Shown: in pieces, positions 41,674-51,190 of the stretch | How positions within the stretch are numbered: the first letter of the stretch is position 1 | Layout: each line of letters starts with the position of its first letter | Assembly (NCBI GenBank): GCA_934316545.1 | Contig: CAKRDT010000012.1 | Coordinates: 1 to 51,403, forward strand | DNA from: an uncultured Agathobacter sp. | GTDB taxonomy: Bacteria > Bacillota > Clostridia > Lachnospirales > Lachnospiraceae | DNA length: 51,403 nt | Reading direction: 5' to 3' | Notes under the pieces: generated by a model | Database searches by the model: none | Told to the model about the DNA's origin: nothing | The model's input: the letters and a program-made list of their open reading frames with translations, nothing else | Translations under genes and position numbers: made by a program

Positions 41674-42610
41674 GATCAGTATTGTGGTACCGATGTATAA
41701 TGAGCAGGAAACAATCGGCATTCTGTATCGGGAGTTAAACCGTGTAACAGATACGTTGCCGGAGCATGAATTTGAATATCTGTTTGTCAATGACGGTTCG
41801 GGCGATGCCACGCTTGCAAAAATAAGACAACTGGCAGAAGCGGATGAAAGAGTCCGGTATGTGTCCTTTTCACGCAACTTTGGCAAGGAGGCCGCGATGT
41901 ATGCGGGGCTTAAGAATGCGGGGGGTGATTATGTGGCTCTTATGGATGCGGATCTGCAGGATCCACCGGCACTCCTGCCGAAGATGATCGAGATGATTGA
42001 GGAGGGGGACTGTGACAATGTGGCAACGCGCAGGGTGGACCGTAAGGGAGAGCCTCCGATCCGTTCCTTCTTTGCAAAATGTTTTTATCAAGTGATGCGC
42101 CGCCTTTCGCATATTGATATTGCGGACGGAGCGCGCGATTATCGTTTGATGAGCAGAGCAATGGTTGATTCCATTCTTTCGGTCAGCGAGTATAATCGTT
42201 TTTCAAAAGGAATCTTTGCGTGGGTTGGTTATGAGACAAAGTGGCTGGAGTTTGAGAACGTGGAGCGCGCAGCTGGGGAAACGAAATGGAGCTTCTGGAA
42301 ATTGCTTCGTTATTCTTTTGACGGAATCATCAATTTTTCGGATACCCCGATCCGGATCTCATCCTATCTGGGGCTGATTCTTACCATACTGTCGTTTGCT
42401 GCTATTATCATAGAAGTCATCCGGGCACTTGTATTTGGAGATCCGGTTGCCGGATGGCCGTCGCTTGTATGTATCATCACATTTATTGGTGGAATTCAGC
42501 TTTTTTGTATGGGAATTATGGGGCAGTATATCGCCAAGACCTATATGGAGGTCAAGCACAGACCGCACTATATTGTCAAAGAGACAAATGTAGAAGAATT
42601 TGACGCATAA
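41666..42610 (+). CDS. DPM1/CsbB-like glycosyltransferase, family 2
   Basis: The 314-residue enzyme has a GT-A domain (~1-230): VVPMYNEQETI, VNDGSGDATL, then SRNFGKEAAMYAGLKNAGGD and the DxD motif MDADLQDPPAL, and the TKWSFWKLLRY acceptor loop. Two C-terminal membrane helices (ILTILSFAAIIIEVIRALVF and IITFIGGIQLFCMGIMGQYI) are typical of GtrB/CsbB enzymes that charge undecaprenyl phosphate with a sugar. Overlap with yfhO by 8 nt points to coupled translation and a shared pathway. No GtcA-like flippase is in this window. Confidence 0.92.
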   Translation: MSKISIVVPMYNEQETIGILYRELNRVTDTLPEHEFEYLFVNDGSGDATLAKIRQLAEADERVRYVSFSRNFGKEAAMYAGLKNAGGDYVALMDADLQDPPALLPKMIEMIEEGDCDNVATRRVDRKGEPPIRSFFAKCFYQVMRRLSHIDIADGARDYRLMSRAMVDSILSVSEYNRFSKGIFAWVGYETKWLEFENVERAAGETKWSFWKLLRYSFDGIINFSDTPIRISSYLGLILTILSFAAIIIEVIRALVFGDPVAGWPSLVCIITFIGGIQLFCMGIMGQYIAKTYMEVKHRPHYIVKETNVEEFDA

Positions 42611-42628
42611 AACAAAGTTCTATATAAT
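42600..42628 (+). promoter_or_regulatory. Promoter of the dockerin-glucosaminidase gene
   Basis: TTGACG at 42600-42605, 17-bp spacer, perfect TATAAT at 42623-42628; the -35 box overlaps the end of the glycosyltransferase gene. Confidence 0.75.
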
Positions 42629-42707
42629 AATGCCAAGGCAAAAGCCTGTTATCACGATGAGTTTACAATGGAAGCGGTAAAGCATCCTTTAGGAGAACGA
42701 TAAGTAT

Positions 42708-44465
42708 ATGATAATAAAAACCAAAGTCAAGCGCGCGAAAAGCGTGATCATAAGTCTTGCACTTCTCGTCACGAGTGCTGTGTCAGTGCCTTGCATTCAT
42801 GCGGTAGCGGATACAAAGGATACGCAGTTTGAGGCACAGATGAAGGTGGCAGGATTTCCGGCTAGTTACCTTGACGGTCTGAGTGCGCTACATAAAAAAT
42901 ATCCGAACTGGCAGTTTGAAGCGGTCAACACCGGTTTGATGTGGGATGATGTGATCAAAAATGAGAGTAAGAACGGTGTCAATCTGGTTCCAAAGAGTGG
43001 CAATGATGCGACGAAGTCTACGGCTGCGGGAGCATACGACTGGACGACAAACACATGGACGATCTATGATGGCTCTTCCTGGGTGGCGGCCAGTCCTACC
43101 TATATCGCGTACTATATGGATCCGCGGAATTTTTTAAATGATACCGACATCTTTCAGTTTGAAAGCCTAAGTTACAATAAATCGCAGACGAAGGCCGGCG
43201 TTTCCGCTATTCTTGCAGGGACGTTTATGGCAAAAGAGGTTGTCGATGCAGATGAAACAACGTTAAACTATGCAGATGCCTTTATGGAGATCGGAAAAAA
43301 ACGTAAAGTAAGCCCGTATCATCTTGCGTCCCGGGTGCGCCAGGAGCAGGGAAATGCAGGCACGAGTTCGCTGATCTCCGGAACTTACAAAGGTTACGAG
43401 GGGTATTACAATTATTTTAACTTCGGTGCAGCCGGAGTCAGTTCGACGCTTGTCATCCAAAACGGACTTGCTTATGCCAAGTCCAAGGGATGGGATACGC
43501 GCTATAAGTCATTGGACGGAGGCGCGCAGCTGCTGGCAAAAAATTATATTGCAGTGGGGCAGGACACATTGTATTTCCAGAAATTTAATGTGGTCAATAC
43601 GAATAGTTTATATAGTCACCAGTACATGGGCAATCTGACGGCTGCCTACACAGAAGGAAAAAAGCTGGGGCAGGGCTATACCGATAAGCAGCAGGCGTTT
43701 GTATTCCGCATTCCGGTCTATGCTTCGATGCCGGATCAGGCTGCTTCTTTTACGGCAACCGGCAATCCGAATAATTATTTAAAGACACTTTCGGTTACCA
43801 AAGAGACGCTGACACCGGCCTTTAACGGTGCGACGACTTCCTATTCCATTGTTGTGGGCAATGAGGTGGAATCCATCGAAGTAAAGGCTGCTGCTGTGGC
43901 ATCGACTTCCACGGTCGCCGGAACCGGAACCGTCAGTCTGAAAGTCGGAAGCAATACGGTATCTGTGAAATGCAAGTCACAAAGCGGCGTGACCAGAACC
44001 TATAAACTGACCGTTGTACGACAGGAGGGGCAGGAGGCCAGCAAGGTTGTGACTTCTAAGACCTATACCGTCGGAAGCAAATGGATTAGCGGTATTCAGC
44101 TGGGCACGAAGCCGGCGACGGTGTTAAAGAATCTTAAGGCAACCGGTGCAACCATGAAGCTTGTCGGTGCCGACGGCAAGGACAAAAACTCTGCAGCGGC
44201 AACCGGGGATGAGCTTCAGCTGTATGATGGCAGCGGAAAGAAGATTTCTTCTTATACGATTGTGATCTATGGAGATGTCAACGGAGACGGAGAAATCAAC
44301 GTTCTTGACATGATCAAGGTCAATCGTCATGTGCTCGGACTTTCCAAGCTGACGGGCGCATATCTTGAGGCGGGCGATGCAAACCGCGCGGGCGATGGTG
44401 CGAATGTTCTTGATATGATCTATATAAATCGTCATTCGCTTGGACTTGCCACAATCAAACAATAG
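42708..44465 (+). CDS. Secreted N-acetylglucosaminidase with cadherin-like and dockerin domains
   Basis: Exported protein of 585 residues. A signal peptide (~1-35, cleaved near HAVADT) precedes a LytB/GH73-like glucosaminidase region (~60-340) with the acid motif SRVRQEQGNAGTSS and NYFNFGAAG. A cadherin-like beta-sandwich follows (~350-440, LKTLSVTKETLTPAFNGATTSYSI...). The C-terminal ~65 residues are a type I dockerin with two calcium loops (GDVNGDGEINVLDMIKVNRHVLG and GDANRAGDGANVLDMIYINRH, in parts). It probably trims peptidoglycan. The dockerin implies docking to a cohesin. The neighbouring gene is the obvious candidate partner. Confidence 0.9.
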   Translation: MIIKTKVKRAKSVIISLALLVTSAVSVPCIHAVADTKDTQFEAQMKVAGFPASYLDGLSALHKKYPNWQFEAVNTGLMWDDVIKNESKNGVNLVPKSGNDATKSTAAGAYDWTTNTWTIYDGSSWVAASPTYIAYYMDPRNFLNDTDIFQFESLSYNKSQTKAGVSAILAGTFMAKEVVDADETTLNYADAFMEIGKKRKVSPYHLASRVRQEQGNAGTSSLISGTYKGYEGYYNYFNFGAAGVSSTLVIQNGLAYAKSKGWDTRYKSLDGGAQLLAKNYIAVGQDTLYFQKFNVVNTNSLYSHQYMGNLTAAYTEGKKLGQGYTDKQQAFVFRIPVYASMPDQAASFTATGNPNNYLKTLSVTKETLTPAFNGATTSYSIVVGNEVESIEVKAAAVASTSTVAGTGTVSLKVGSNTVSVKCKSQSGVTRTYKLTVVRQEGQEASKVVTSKTYTVGSKWISGIQLGTKPATVLKNLKATGATMKLVGADGKDKNSAAATGDELQLYDGSGKKISSYTIVIYGDVNGDGEINVLDMIKVNRHVLGLSKLTGAYLEAGDANRAGDGANVLDMIYINRHSLGLATIKQ

Positions 44466-44486
44466 AAAAAGAAAGGCATAGAGGGT

Positions 44487-46634
44487 ATGAAAGAAAGCAT
44501 GATGACAAAACATAAAGACAGGGCAAGGAGGCTGTTCGTCTCGTTTCTTGCAGCGCTACTGATGATCGGGGGCATTCTGATTCCGGACACACAGGCACAG
44601 GCGAGCAGTCTCTCATTGGGCGTGAGTGCGTCTTCCGTTAAAATCGGAGATAGCGTGACGGTGTCGATTACCGTTCCGGCGGGTGTGTCTGCGACGGTTA
44701 ATGTGACGTATCCTTCCAGTGTGTTTTCGTTTTCTTCGGCATCCGATACGGCAAACGCCAACGGTGGAACCGTATCCATGACGATCGGAAGCTACGGAAG
44801 CAGTCATACGAAGACAACAGGAACGATGAAATTTAAGGCAAAGGCAGCCGGAAATGCAACGTTTTCCGCATCGGCTCCGATTGCAGGCAATCAGGATGGC
44901 GACCGTGTGACGGTTGGAGGTGCCAGCGCGTCGGTTCGTGTGAAAAACGAGTCCAATGAGGAAAGCAACAATTCCGAAGGCAACACAGGTACGGGGAAGG
45001 AAGATGACAACGCCGGGGAGGACAATACCAGAAAGTCCGCAGACAATTCCCTGGCATCGCTGACTTTGTCTTCCGGAACACTTTCCCCGTCTTTTCAGTA
45101 TAATGTAACGAATTATACCGCAGAAGTTGCCAACGATGTGACCTCTGTTGTTGTATCTGCCAAGCCGAGCAATGCAAACGCAACCGTTGAGTCGGTAAAA
45201 GGCGGAGAGAATCTTGTCGTTGGTTCCAACAAGATCCAGATTGTTGTGAAAGCCCAGAACGGTGTTACAGCAACCTATACGATTCAGGTGACGCGAAAAG
45301 AAGCCGGTGCAACCGATGAAGAGGATACCCCGGATCAACAGGATCCGGACAGCACGGATGTGCCGCAGGAACAGTGTTATGAAGTGGGTGGCGTTAAGCT
45401 GTATCCGTCCGGGGAAGGCGATGAGACACAAATCCCGGAAGGCTTTGCGCAGGAGGAAATCACGCTTTGGGAGAAAACGTATCCTTATTGGGTAAATGAG
45501 CGGATCGGAACGGATGTGGGACTGATCTATCTGGTCGATGAAAACAAGGAGAACGGAGCGTGGTATCGTATCAGCGAAGCGTCTCCTTATGAGGCGCATA
45601 CATTTATCTGCCTGAAGTCGGAGTACGGTTATATTATTGCGACACCGGAAAAGTTGACGGATGCAGCTCCTCTCGGTTATGCATCCGAGACAATTAATAT
45701 AGAAGGAAAAGGCATTCTGGACGTATACAGGAAAGGAAACTCTGAAGATAACTGCCTGATTTATGCAGTAAATCAGGATGGCACATACGGATGGTATCGG
45801 TATGATGTACAGGATCGTACCTATATGCGTTATCAGGATGAGGCTCCGGAAGAAGATACGACAGTGGAAGAACCTTCGACAGAACAGGACAACACAGAGC
45901 TTAACAGTCTTCAAAGCCAGAATCGTCTGTTGTTTTATGCATTTCTGGTTGTGGTTCCACTTCTTTTGATCGTGATCGTTGTACTTATTGTAAAGAGGCG
46001 TCATGGGGATGACGATGATGATGAAGACGAAGATTATGATGAGGATGACGATGAGGATGACGAAGATCGTGTTCCTGCAAGAGTTGGTGAACGTGGGGCA
46101 GTTGAGCTTTGGAATCCGGATTCGACCGAAAAGGAAAGCAATGATGTAGCTGACCGTGAGCAAGGACCCAATCTGTCAGATGAGCATCCGGGTGTGCATA
46201 AACGCTATGATCGAAGCACATTCAAGACGGCTGATGATGTGAAACCGGTAGACGATGCGAAGCCGGAAGATGATGTGAAACCGGCAGACGATATGAGAGA
46301 GTCAGTGAAGGAGACGGATCCACTTGATCTAGAGGATGTACTTGCACAGGCACTCTCAGAGACGATGAAGGATGCTGCCGATGAGGATGCGGATGAAGTG
46401 ATTGCGGAAGTGCCGCAGGAGAATGAGAAAATGTCAAAGCCACACAGAAAGAAATCTTATCGGGAAGAAATCGAAGAGTCGATGGATCCTCTTGATGATG
46501 ACGAAGATGACGACTTTGACGAAGAGGAGGAAGAAGAGGAGAAGCCAAAGAAAAAGAAAGAAAGACATGGTCTTTTCGGAAGAAAAAAGAAAAACGAAAA
46601 GGAGGACGAGGATATAGAGTTCCTCGATCTATAA
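44487..46634 (+). CDS. Membrane-anchored surface protein with cohesin-like and cadherin-like domains
   Basis: The 715-residue protein has a signal peptide (~1-38, ending TQAQA). A beta-rich domain (~40-155: SVKIGDSVTVSITVPAG...GTMKFKAKAAGNATFSASAP) resembles cohesin/Big-type modules. A cadherin-like beta-sandwich follows (~190-270, LASLTLSSGTLSPSFQYNVT), then an unrecognised extracellular domain (~290-460). A transmembrane helix (LLFYAFLVVVPLLLIVIVVLIV) leads to a very acidic cytoplasmic tail with long Asp/Glu runs and a basic KKKKERHGLF segment near the end. Translation may begin at 44499. It is 21 bp behind the dockerin gene and 24 bp before clpC. Confidence 0.82.
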   Translation: MKESMMTKHKDRARRLFVSFLAALLMIGGILIPDTQAQASSLSLGVSASSVKIGDSVTVSITVPAGVSATVNVTYPSSVFSFSSASDTANANGGTVSMTIGSYGSSHTKTTGTMKFKAKAAGNATFSASAPIAGNQDGDRVTVGGASASVRVKNESNEESNNSEGNTGTGKEDDNAGEDNTRKSADNSLASLTLSSGTLSPSFQYNVTNYTAEVANDVTSVVVSAKPSNANATVESVKGGENLVVGSNKIQIVVKAQNGVTATYTIQVTRKEAGATDEEDTPDQQDPDSTDVPQEQCYEVGGVKLYPSGEGDETQIPEGFAQEEITLWEKTYPYWVNERIGTDVGLIYLVDENKENGAWYRISEASPYEAHTFICLKSEYGYIIATPEKLTDAAPLGYASETINIEGKGILDVYRKGNSEDNCLIYAVNQDGTYGWYRYDVQDRTYMRYQDEAPEEDTTVEEPSTEQDNTELNSLQSQNRLLFYAFLVVVPLLLIVIVVLIVKRRHGDDDDDEDEDYDEDDDEDDEDRVPARVGERGAVELWNPDSTEKESNDVADREQGPNLSDEHPGVHKRYDRSTFKTADDVKPVDDAKPEDDVKPADDMRESVKETDPLDLEDVLAQALSETMKDAADEDADEVIAEVPQENEKMSKPHRKKSYREEIEESMDPLDDDEDDDFDEEEEEEEKPKKKKERHGLFGRKKKNEKEDEDIEFLDL

Positions 46635-46658
46635 TCGCATTTTAGGAGGCAATAAATA

Positions 46659-49100
46659 GTGAGACCATATACAGATAAGGCAAAGAAAGCAATCAGTTAC
46701 GCCAATCGTCTGTCTAAGTCGATGCAATGTAATTATGTCGGAACGGAACATATTTTGGCAGGACTTCTCAGAGAAGGAAGTGGTGTGGCTGCAGAAGTGC
46801 TGAATGCAAACAATATTGAACTCGATAAGCTGCTTGAGCTGATTCATGAACTGGTTGCGCCGGGAGATGAGATTGCTGTCATGGATCGTGACGGAGAGAC
46901 TCCGCGAACGGAGGCTGTACTTGAGCGTGCATCGGAGATTGCGGAGCGTTTTGGCTGCGAAGAGACCGGAACGGAACACCTGCTTTTGTCCATCATCAAG
47001 GAAGGGGACTGCGCTGCGTGCCGTCTTCTCAATACGATGGGAGCAAACCCGCAGAAGCTTTTTGTCGATATCCTGGGGGCAATGGGGGAAGACCCGGCAC
47101 AATACCGCGACGAAATCCAACGCGGAAAAAATGATAACGGTGCCTCGCTGACGCCGACACTTGATCAGTATTCAAGAGATCTGACTGCTTTGGCGCGTGC
47201 GGGAATGCTGGATCCGGTTATCGGGCGTAAGAAGGAGACGGAGCGTGTGCTCCAGATTTTGTGCCGCAGAGGCAAGAATAACCCTTGTCTGATCGGAGAG
47301 CCGGGTGTCGGAAAGACCGCAATCGTGGAAGGTATCGCGCAGAATCTGGTAAACGGTACCGTCCCGGAGATCGTTGCGGGCAAGCGTCTGGTATCACTCG
47401 ATATGTCCGGGCTTGTGGCAAAGTCCAAGTACCGTGGCGAGTTTGAGGAACGAATCAAGAAGGTGATTCATGAAGTGGCGGCGGCCGGCAATGTCATGCT
47501 TTTTATCGATGAGCTGCACACGATCATCGGAGCCGGTGGCGCAGAAGGATCGCTGGATGCGTCCAACATCTTAAAGCCGGCGCTCGCAAGAGGAGAAGTG
47601 CAGGTCATCGGGGCTACGACCATTGAAGAATACCGGAAATATATAGAAAAGGATGCTGCATTGGAACGCCGCTTCCAGCCGGTACAGGTGGGAGAACCGA
47701 CGGAGGAAGAGTCTGTTGAAATCTTAAAGGGACTCCGTGGATTATACGAGAAGCATCATAATGTAGAGATTACCGATCAGGGTGTGGAGGCAGCCGTGCG
47801 GTTGTCTGCACGTTACGTCAATGATCGTTTCCTTCCGGACAAGGCGATCGATCTCATGGATGAGGCTGCTGCCAAAAGCCGTCTCGGTGTCATGCGCGAT
47901 CCACAGGAGGCCATTCATAAAAAACAGGAGATCCATCAGGCGGAACTTGATTTAGAGGAGGCGCTCCGCGACGGCGATATTGAGCGTGCACGTACCCTTA
48001 AAGCGGTCAAGGAAGATCTTGAAGCAGACTGGGAGAAACTGAATAAGAAAAATCATCGTGCAGATAAGCGAAGAAAGCCGGTGGTAGGAGAAAATGAGAT
48101 CGCGGAAGTGGTTGCGGGCTGGACAAAAATTCCGGTCAGCAAGTTGACGGAGAATGAGGCTGCGCGCTTACAGAAGCTTGAGGAGACGCTTCACAAGCGT
48201 GTGATCGGACAGGAAGAAGCCGTCTCTGCGGTGGCTAAGGCGGTGCGAAGAGGCCGCGTAGGACTCAAGGATCCAAAGCGTCCGATTGGCTCCTTCCTGT
48301 TCCTCGGACCGACCGGTGTCGGAAAGACGGAAGTATCGAAGGCTCTTGCGGAGGCCGTGTTCGGAAACGAAGATGCGATGATCCGCGTTGATATGTCGGA
48401 ATATATGGAGAAACACAGCGTCTCTAAGATGATCGGATCGCCACCGGGATATGTCGGACATGAGGATGGTGGACAGTTATCAGAGAAAGTGCGTCGGAAT
48501 CCGTTTTCCGTTGTACTGTTTGATGAGATTGAAAAGGCACATCCGGATGTATTCAACATTCTGCTTCAGGTGCTCGATGACGGGCATATCACCGATTCGC
48601 AGGGGCGCAAGGTGGACTTTAAGAACACGATCATTATCATGACGAGTAATGCCGGCGCACAGTCGATCATTGAGCCGAAAAAGCTGGGTTTCGGTGTACA
48701 TGAAGACGAAAAGCAGGATCATGAGCGCATGAAGAATAATGTCATGGAGGAAGTAAAACGCCTTTTCAAGCCGGAATTCTTAAACCGGATTGATGAGACG
48801 ATTGTATTCCGTGCACTCAATAAAGACGATATGAAACAGATTGTAACACTTATGACGAACGAACTGCAGAAGCGCTGCAAGGAACAACTCTCCATTGAAC
48901 TCGTGGTGCGCGATGCTGCCAAGAGCTATATCGTGGAGAAGGCGTATGACAGAAAATATGGCGCAAGACCTCTCAGACGTAAGATCCAGGATGAGATTGA
49001 GGATCGTCTCGCGGAAGAAATGATCGCGGGTAATCTCCGGGGAGGGGACCATGTGGTCGTGACGACGAAGAATAAGGCTCTTGTTGTGGAACGGGAGTAA
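46659..49100 (+). CDS. clpC: ATP-dependent Clp unfoldase ClpC
   Basis: AAA+ unfoldase of 813 residues. The N-domain (two Clp repeats, ~1-145) is followed by AAA module 1 with Walker A GEPGVGKT and FIDELHT, a middle domain (~400-470), and AAA module 2 with GPTGVGKT, then [15 protein letters not shown] and [32 protein letters not shown] shows the conserved second Walker B. The MecA-dependent ClpC class is indicated rather than ClpB or ClpE. The start is GTG with AGGAGG 9 nt upstream. ctsR, mcsA and mcsB are absent from the immediate neighbourhood, unlike in Bacillus. It ends at a terminator. Confidence 0.95.
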   Translation: MRPYTDKAKKAISYANRLSKSMQCNYVGTEHILAGLLREGSGVAAEVLNANNIELDKLLELIHELVAPGDEIAVMDRDGETPRTEAVLERASEIAERFGCEETGTEHLLLSIIKEGDCAACRLLNTMGANPQKLFVDILGAMGEDPAQYRDEIQRGKNDNGASLTPTLDQYSRDLTALARAGMLDPVIGRKKETERVLQILCRRGKNNPCLIGEPGVGKTAIVEGIAQNLVNGTVPEIVAGKRLVSLDMSGLVAKSKYRGEFEERIKKVIHEVAAAGNVMLFIDELHTIIGAGGAEGSLDASNILKPALARGEVQVIGATTIEEYRKYIEKDAALERRFQPVQVGEPTEEESVEILKGLRGLYEKHHNVEITDQGVEAAVRLSARYVNDRFLPDKAIDLMDEAAAKSRLGVMRDPQEAIHKKQEIHQAELDLEEALRDGDIERARTLKAVKEDLEADWEKLNKKNHRADKRRKPVVGENEIAEVVAGWTKIPVSKLTENEAARLQKLEETLHKRVIGQEEAVSAVAKAVRRGRVGLKDPKRPIGSFLFLGPTGVGKTEVSKALAEAVFGNEDAMIRVDMSEYMEKHSVSKMIGSPPGYVGHEDGGQLSEKVRRNPFSVVLFDEIEKAHPDVFNILLQVLDDGHITDSQGRKVDFKNTIIIMTSNAGAQSIIEPKKLGFGVHEDEKQDHERMKNNVMEEVKRLFKPEFLNRIDETIVFRALNKDDMKQIVTLMTNELQKRCKEQLSIELVVRDAAKSYIVEKAYDRKYGARPLRRKIQDEIEDRLAEEMIAGNLRGGDHVVVTTKNKALVVERE

Positions 49101-49131
49101 ATGCGGACGGATTGTCCTGCAGAACAAAAAG

Positions 49132-49174
49132 TGCATGCACAGCGAAACGTTGTTTTGTTGTGTATGCATTTTTT
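49132..49174 (+). terminator. Terminator of clpC
   Basis: TGCATGCACA / TGTGTATGCA stem (one G-U) with a 17-nt loop, then T6. Confidence 0.78.
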
Positions 49175-49197
49175 GAATCATACAATAGGAAAAATGA

Positions 49198-49226
49198 TTG
49201 TATCGGACAACCAAGAGTGTTATAAT
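49198..49226 (+). promoter_or_regulatory. Promoter upstream of the endosialidase-like small gene
   Basis: TTGTAT at 49198-49203, 17-bp spacer, perfect TATAAT at 49221-49226. Confidence 0.6.
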
Positions 49227-49351
49227 TTGAGTATCAAATTTACGACTTAAATGAACGCTGGTGTATGAGATTCGACAATCAGAATATGGTACATAGCGAT
49301 GCGTCCGAGGTGGATTGCATGAATTATAAAGTCATATACAGGAGGAGAAAG

Positions 49352-49765
49352 ATGGCTGCAATCAGTGAATTAATTCGTACCGAGGCCAATGGTACACTCA
49401 GCTTTGGAGATTATACGTTAGGTGCAAAGGCAAAGCTTGATAATTACGATTTTAACGGAGATAAGTATAAGGTTAAGACCTTTAAGGAGATTACGAAGTT
49501 AGAGCGCAACGGCCTGTTTGTATACGAGTCAGTTCCGGGTACAGCGGTAACCGATTTTGATCAGACAGAAAACACGGTAGAATTTACGGTGGAAGGACCA
49601 GAGGATGCGCAGATTACTCTTGAACTCGAAGAAGAGACGGAATATGAAATCTCGATCGATGGAAAGTCGGCAGGAACTATGAAGACGAATCTCGGCGGAA
49701 AGCTTAGCATGAGCGTTGAGCTTGAGGGCGCAGATAAGGTTGCGATCAAGGTGGAGAAAAGATAA
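49352..49765 (+). CDS. Small beta-rich hypothetical protein
   Basis: The 137-residue protein is soluble, acidic and predicted mainly beta-strand; such proteins are sometimes called endosialidase-chain-like in Lachnospiraceae, a name with no functional support. Notable segments are ISELIRTEANGTLSFGDY near the N-terminus and ITLELEEETEYEISIDGKSAG toward the end. ATG 49352 is preferred over an in-frame start at 49265 because AGGAGGAG lies 4 nt upstream. radA follows after 3 bp, so co-transcription is likely. Function unknown. Confidence 0.8.
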   Translation: MAAISELIRTEANGTLSFGDYTLGAKAKLDNYDFNGDKYKVKTFKEITKLERNGLFVYESVPGTAVTDFDQTENTVEFTVEGPEDAQITLELEEETEYEISIDGKSAGTMKTNLGGKLSMSVELEGADKVAIKVEKR

Positions 49766-49768
49766 TTT

Positions 49769-51136
49769 ATGGCAAAAGCAAAAACGAGCGCGTTTTTTTG
49801 CCAGAACTGCGGATATGAGTCAGCCAAATGGATGGGACAGTGTCCGGGATGCAAGGAGTGGAACACTTTTGTTGAGGAGTTGGTGGACCGGAAAGCGTTA
49901 AGCGGATCCGGCAAGAGGAAACCGGCTTCTGAGGCAAAACCTGTTCCACTTTCTTCGATTGTGGCATCCGATGAAAAACGCGTCAGTACGAATATGAAAG
50001 AATTAGACAGGGTGCTCGGTGGTGGAATCGTGCGTGGCTCGCTTGTGCTGGTCGGAGGCGACCCGGGTATCGGTAAGTCGACGCTCCTGCTTCAGGTGTG
50101 CCGCAATCTGTCCGCGCAGGGACAGTCTGTTTTATATGTATCCGGTGAAGAGTCGCTTCAGCAGATTAAGATCCGCGCGGAGCGCATCGGCACATTTACC
50201 GACCATCTGCAGCTTCTTTGTGAGACGAATCTGGAACTGATCCGCGAAGTCATTGAGCGACAGAAGCCGCAGATTGTCGTGATCGACAGTGTACAGACAA
50301 TGTACAATGAGAGTGTCGGATCTGCACCGGGAAGTGTGTCGCAGGTGCGGGAGGCGACTTCTGTCCTGATGCAGATTGCCAAAGGAATGGATATCTCCAT
50401 TTTTATCGTCGGGCATGTGACAAAGGAGGGTGTCGTGGCGGGTCCCCGTGTGCTGGAGCATATGGTGGACACGGTGCTTTATTTTGAGGGGGATCGTCAT
50501 GAGAGTTACCGCATTCTTCGCGGCGTAAAAAACCGTTTCGGTTCAACGAATGAGATTGGCGTCTTTGAGATGCGCGCGGAGGGACTTGCAGAAGTGGAGA
50601 ATCCTTCCGAATATATGTTAAGCGGAAAACCGGCAGATGCTTCAGGATCTGTGGTGGCATGCTCGGTGGAAGGAACTCGTCCAATTTTACTTGAAATTCA
50701 GGCACTCATCTGCCACAGCTACTTTAATAATCCGCGCCGTACCGCAACCGGCACAGATTTCAATCGTGTGAACCTGTTGCTTGCGGTGCTTGAGAAAAGA
50801 CTTGGAATGCAGCTGTCGGACTGTGATGCCTATGTGAATATCGCAGGCGGAATCCGTATGAATGAGCCGGCGATCGATTTGGGCATCGTTCTTGCTATCA
50901 TATCCAGTAAGCTTGACCTCACCATCGATGAGAAGACCATCTGTTTCGGCGAAGTGGGACTCAGCGGTGAAATTCGCGGCGTTACGATGTCGGAACAGCG
51001 TGTCGCAGAAGCAGCAAAGCTGGGATTCAGGCGCTGCATATTGCCGAGCGTCTGTCTGGAGTTGGCAAAGTCTGTCAAGGGGATAGAGCTTGTGGGTGTG
51101 CGCAATGTAAAAGAGGCACTTGAAGCGATTCAGTAG
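49769..51136 (+). CDS. radA: DNA repair protein RadA
   Basis: RecA-related branch-migration ATPase of 455 residues. The N-terminal zinc finger CQNCGYESAKWMGQCPGC is followed by the ATPase core with Walker A GGDPGIGKST, the RadA-specific KNRFGSTNE motif, and a Lon-protease-like C-terminal domain (~280-450, NIAGGIRMNEPAIDLGIVLA). All conserved features are present and length is typical. The ATG lies 3 bp after the small hypothetical gene. It is followed by a strong intrinsic terminator. Confidence 0.96.
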   Translation: MAKAKTSAFFCQNCGYESAKWMGQCPGCKEWNTFVEELVDRKALSGSGKRKPASEAKPVPLSSIVASDEKRVSTNMKELDRVLGGGIVRGSLVLVGGDPGIGKSTLLLQVCRNLSAQGQSVLYVSGEESLQQIKIRAERIGTFTDHLQLLCETNLELIREVIERQKPQIVVIDSVQTMYNESVGSAPGSVSQVREATSVLMQIAKGMDISIFIVGHVTKEGVVAGPRVLEHMVDTVLYFEGDRHESYRILRGVKNRFGSTNEIGVFEMRAEGLAEVENPSEYMLSGKPADASGSVVACSVEGTRPILLEIQALICHSYFNNPRRTATGTDFNRVNLLLAVLEKRLGMQLSDCDAYVNIAGGIRMNEPAIDLGIVLAIISSKLDLTIDEKTICFGEVGLSGEIRGVTMSEQRVAEAAKLGFRRCILPSVCLELAKSVKGIELVGVRNVKEALEAIQ

Positions 51137-51152
51137 AAGTTGATGCAAAGTT

Positions 51153-51188
51153 AAAATAAGCGATTGCAGAGATGCAATCGCTTATTTT
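51153..51188 (+). terminator. Intrinsic terminator of radA
   Basis: AAAATAAGCGATTGCA / TGCAATCGCTTATTTT perfect 16-bp stem with a GAGA loop. Confidence 0.88.
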
Positions 51189-51190
51189 AT

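Noticed and set aside
44613..46163. 516-codon minus-strand frame opposite the surface-protein gene
   Set aside because: It is antisense to a clear coding gene with signal peptide, domains and membrane anchor. Its composition is Arg/Ile/His-rich, as expected of a shadow.
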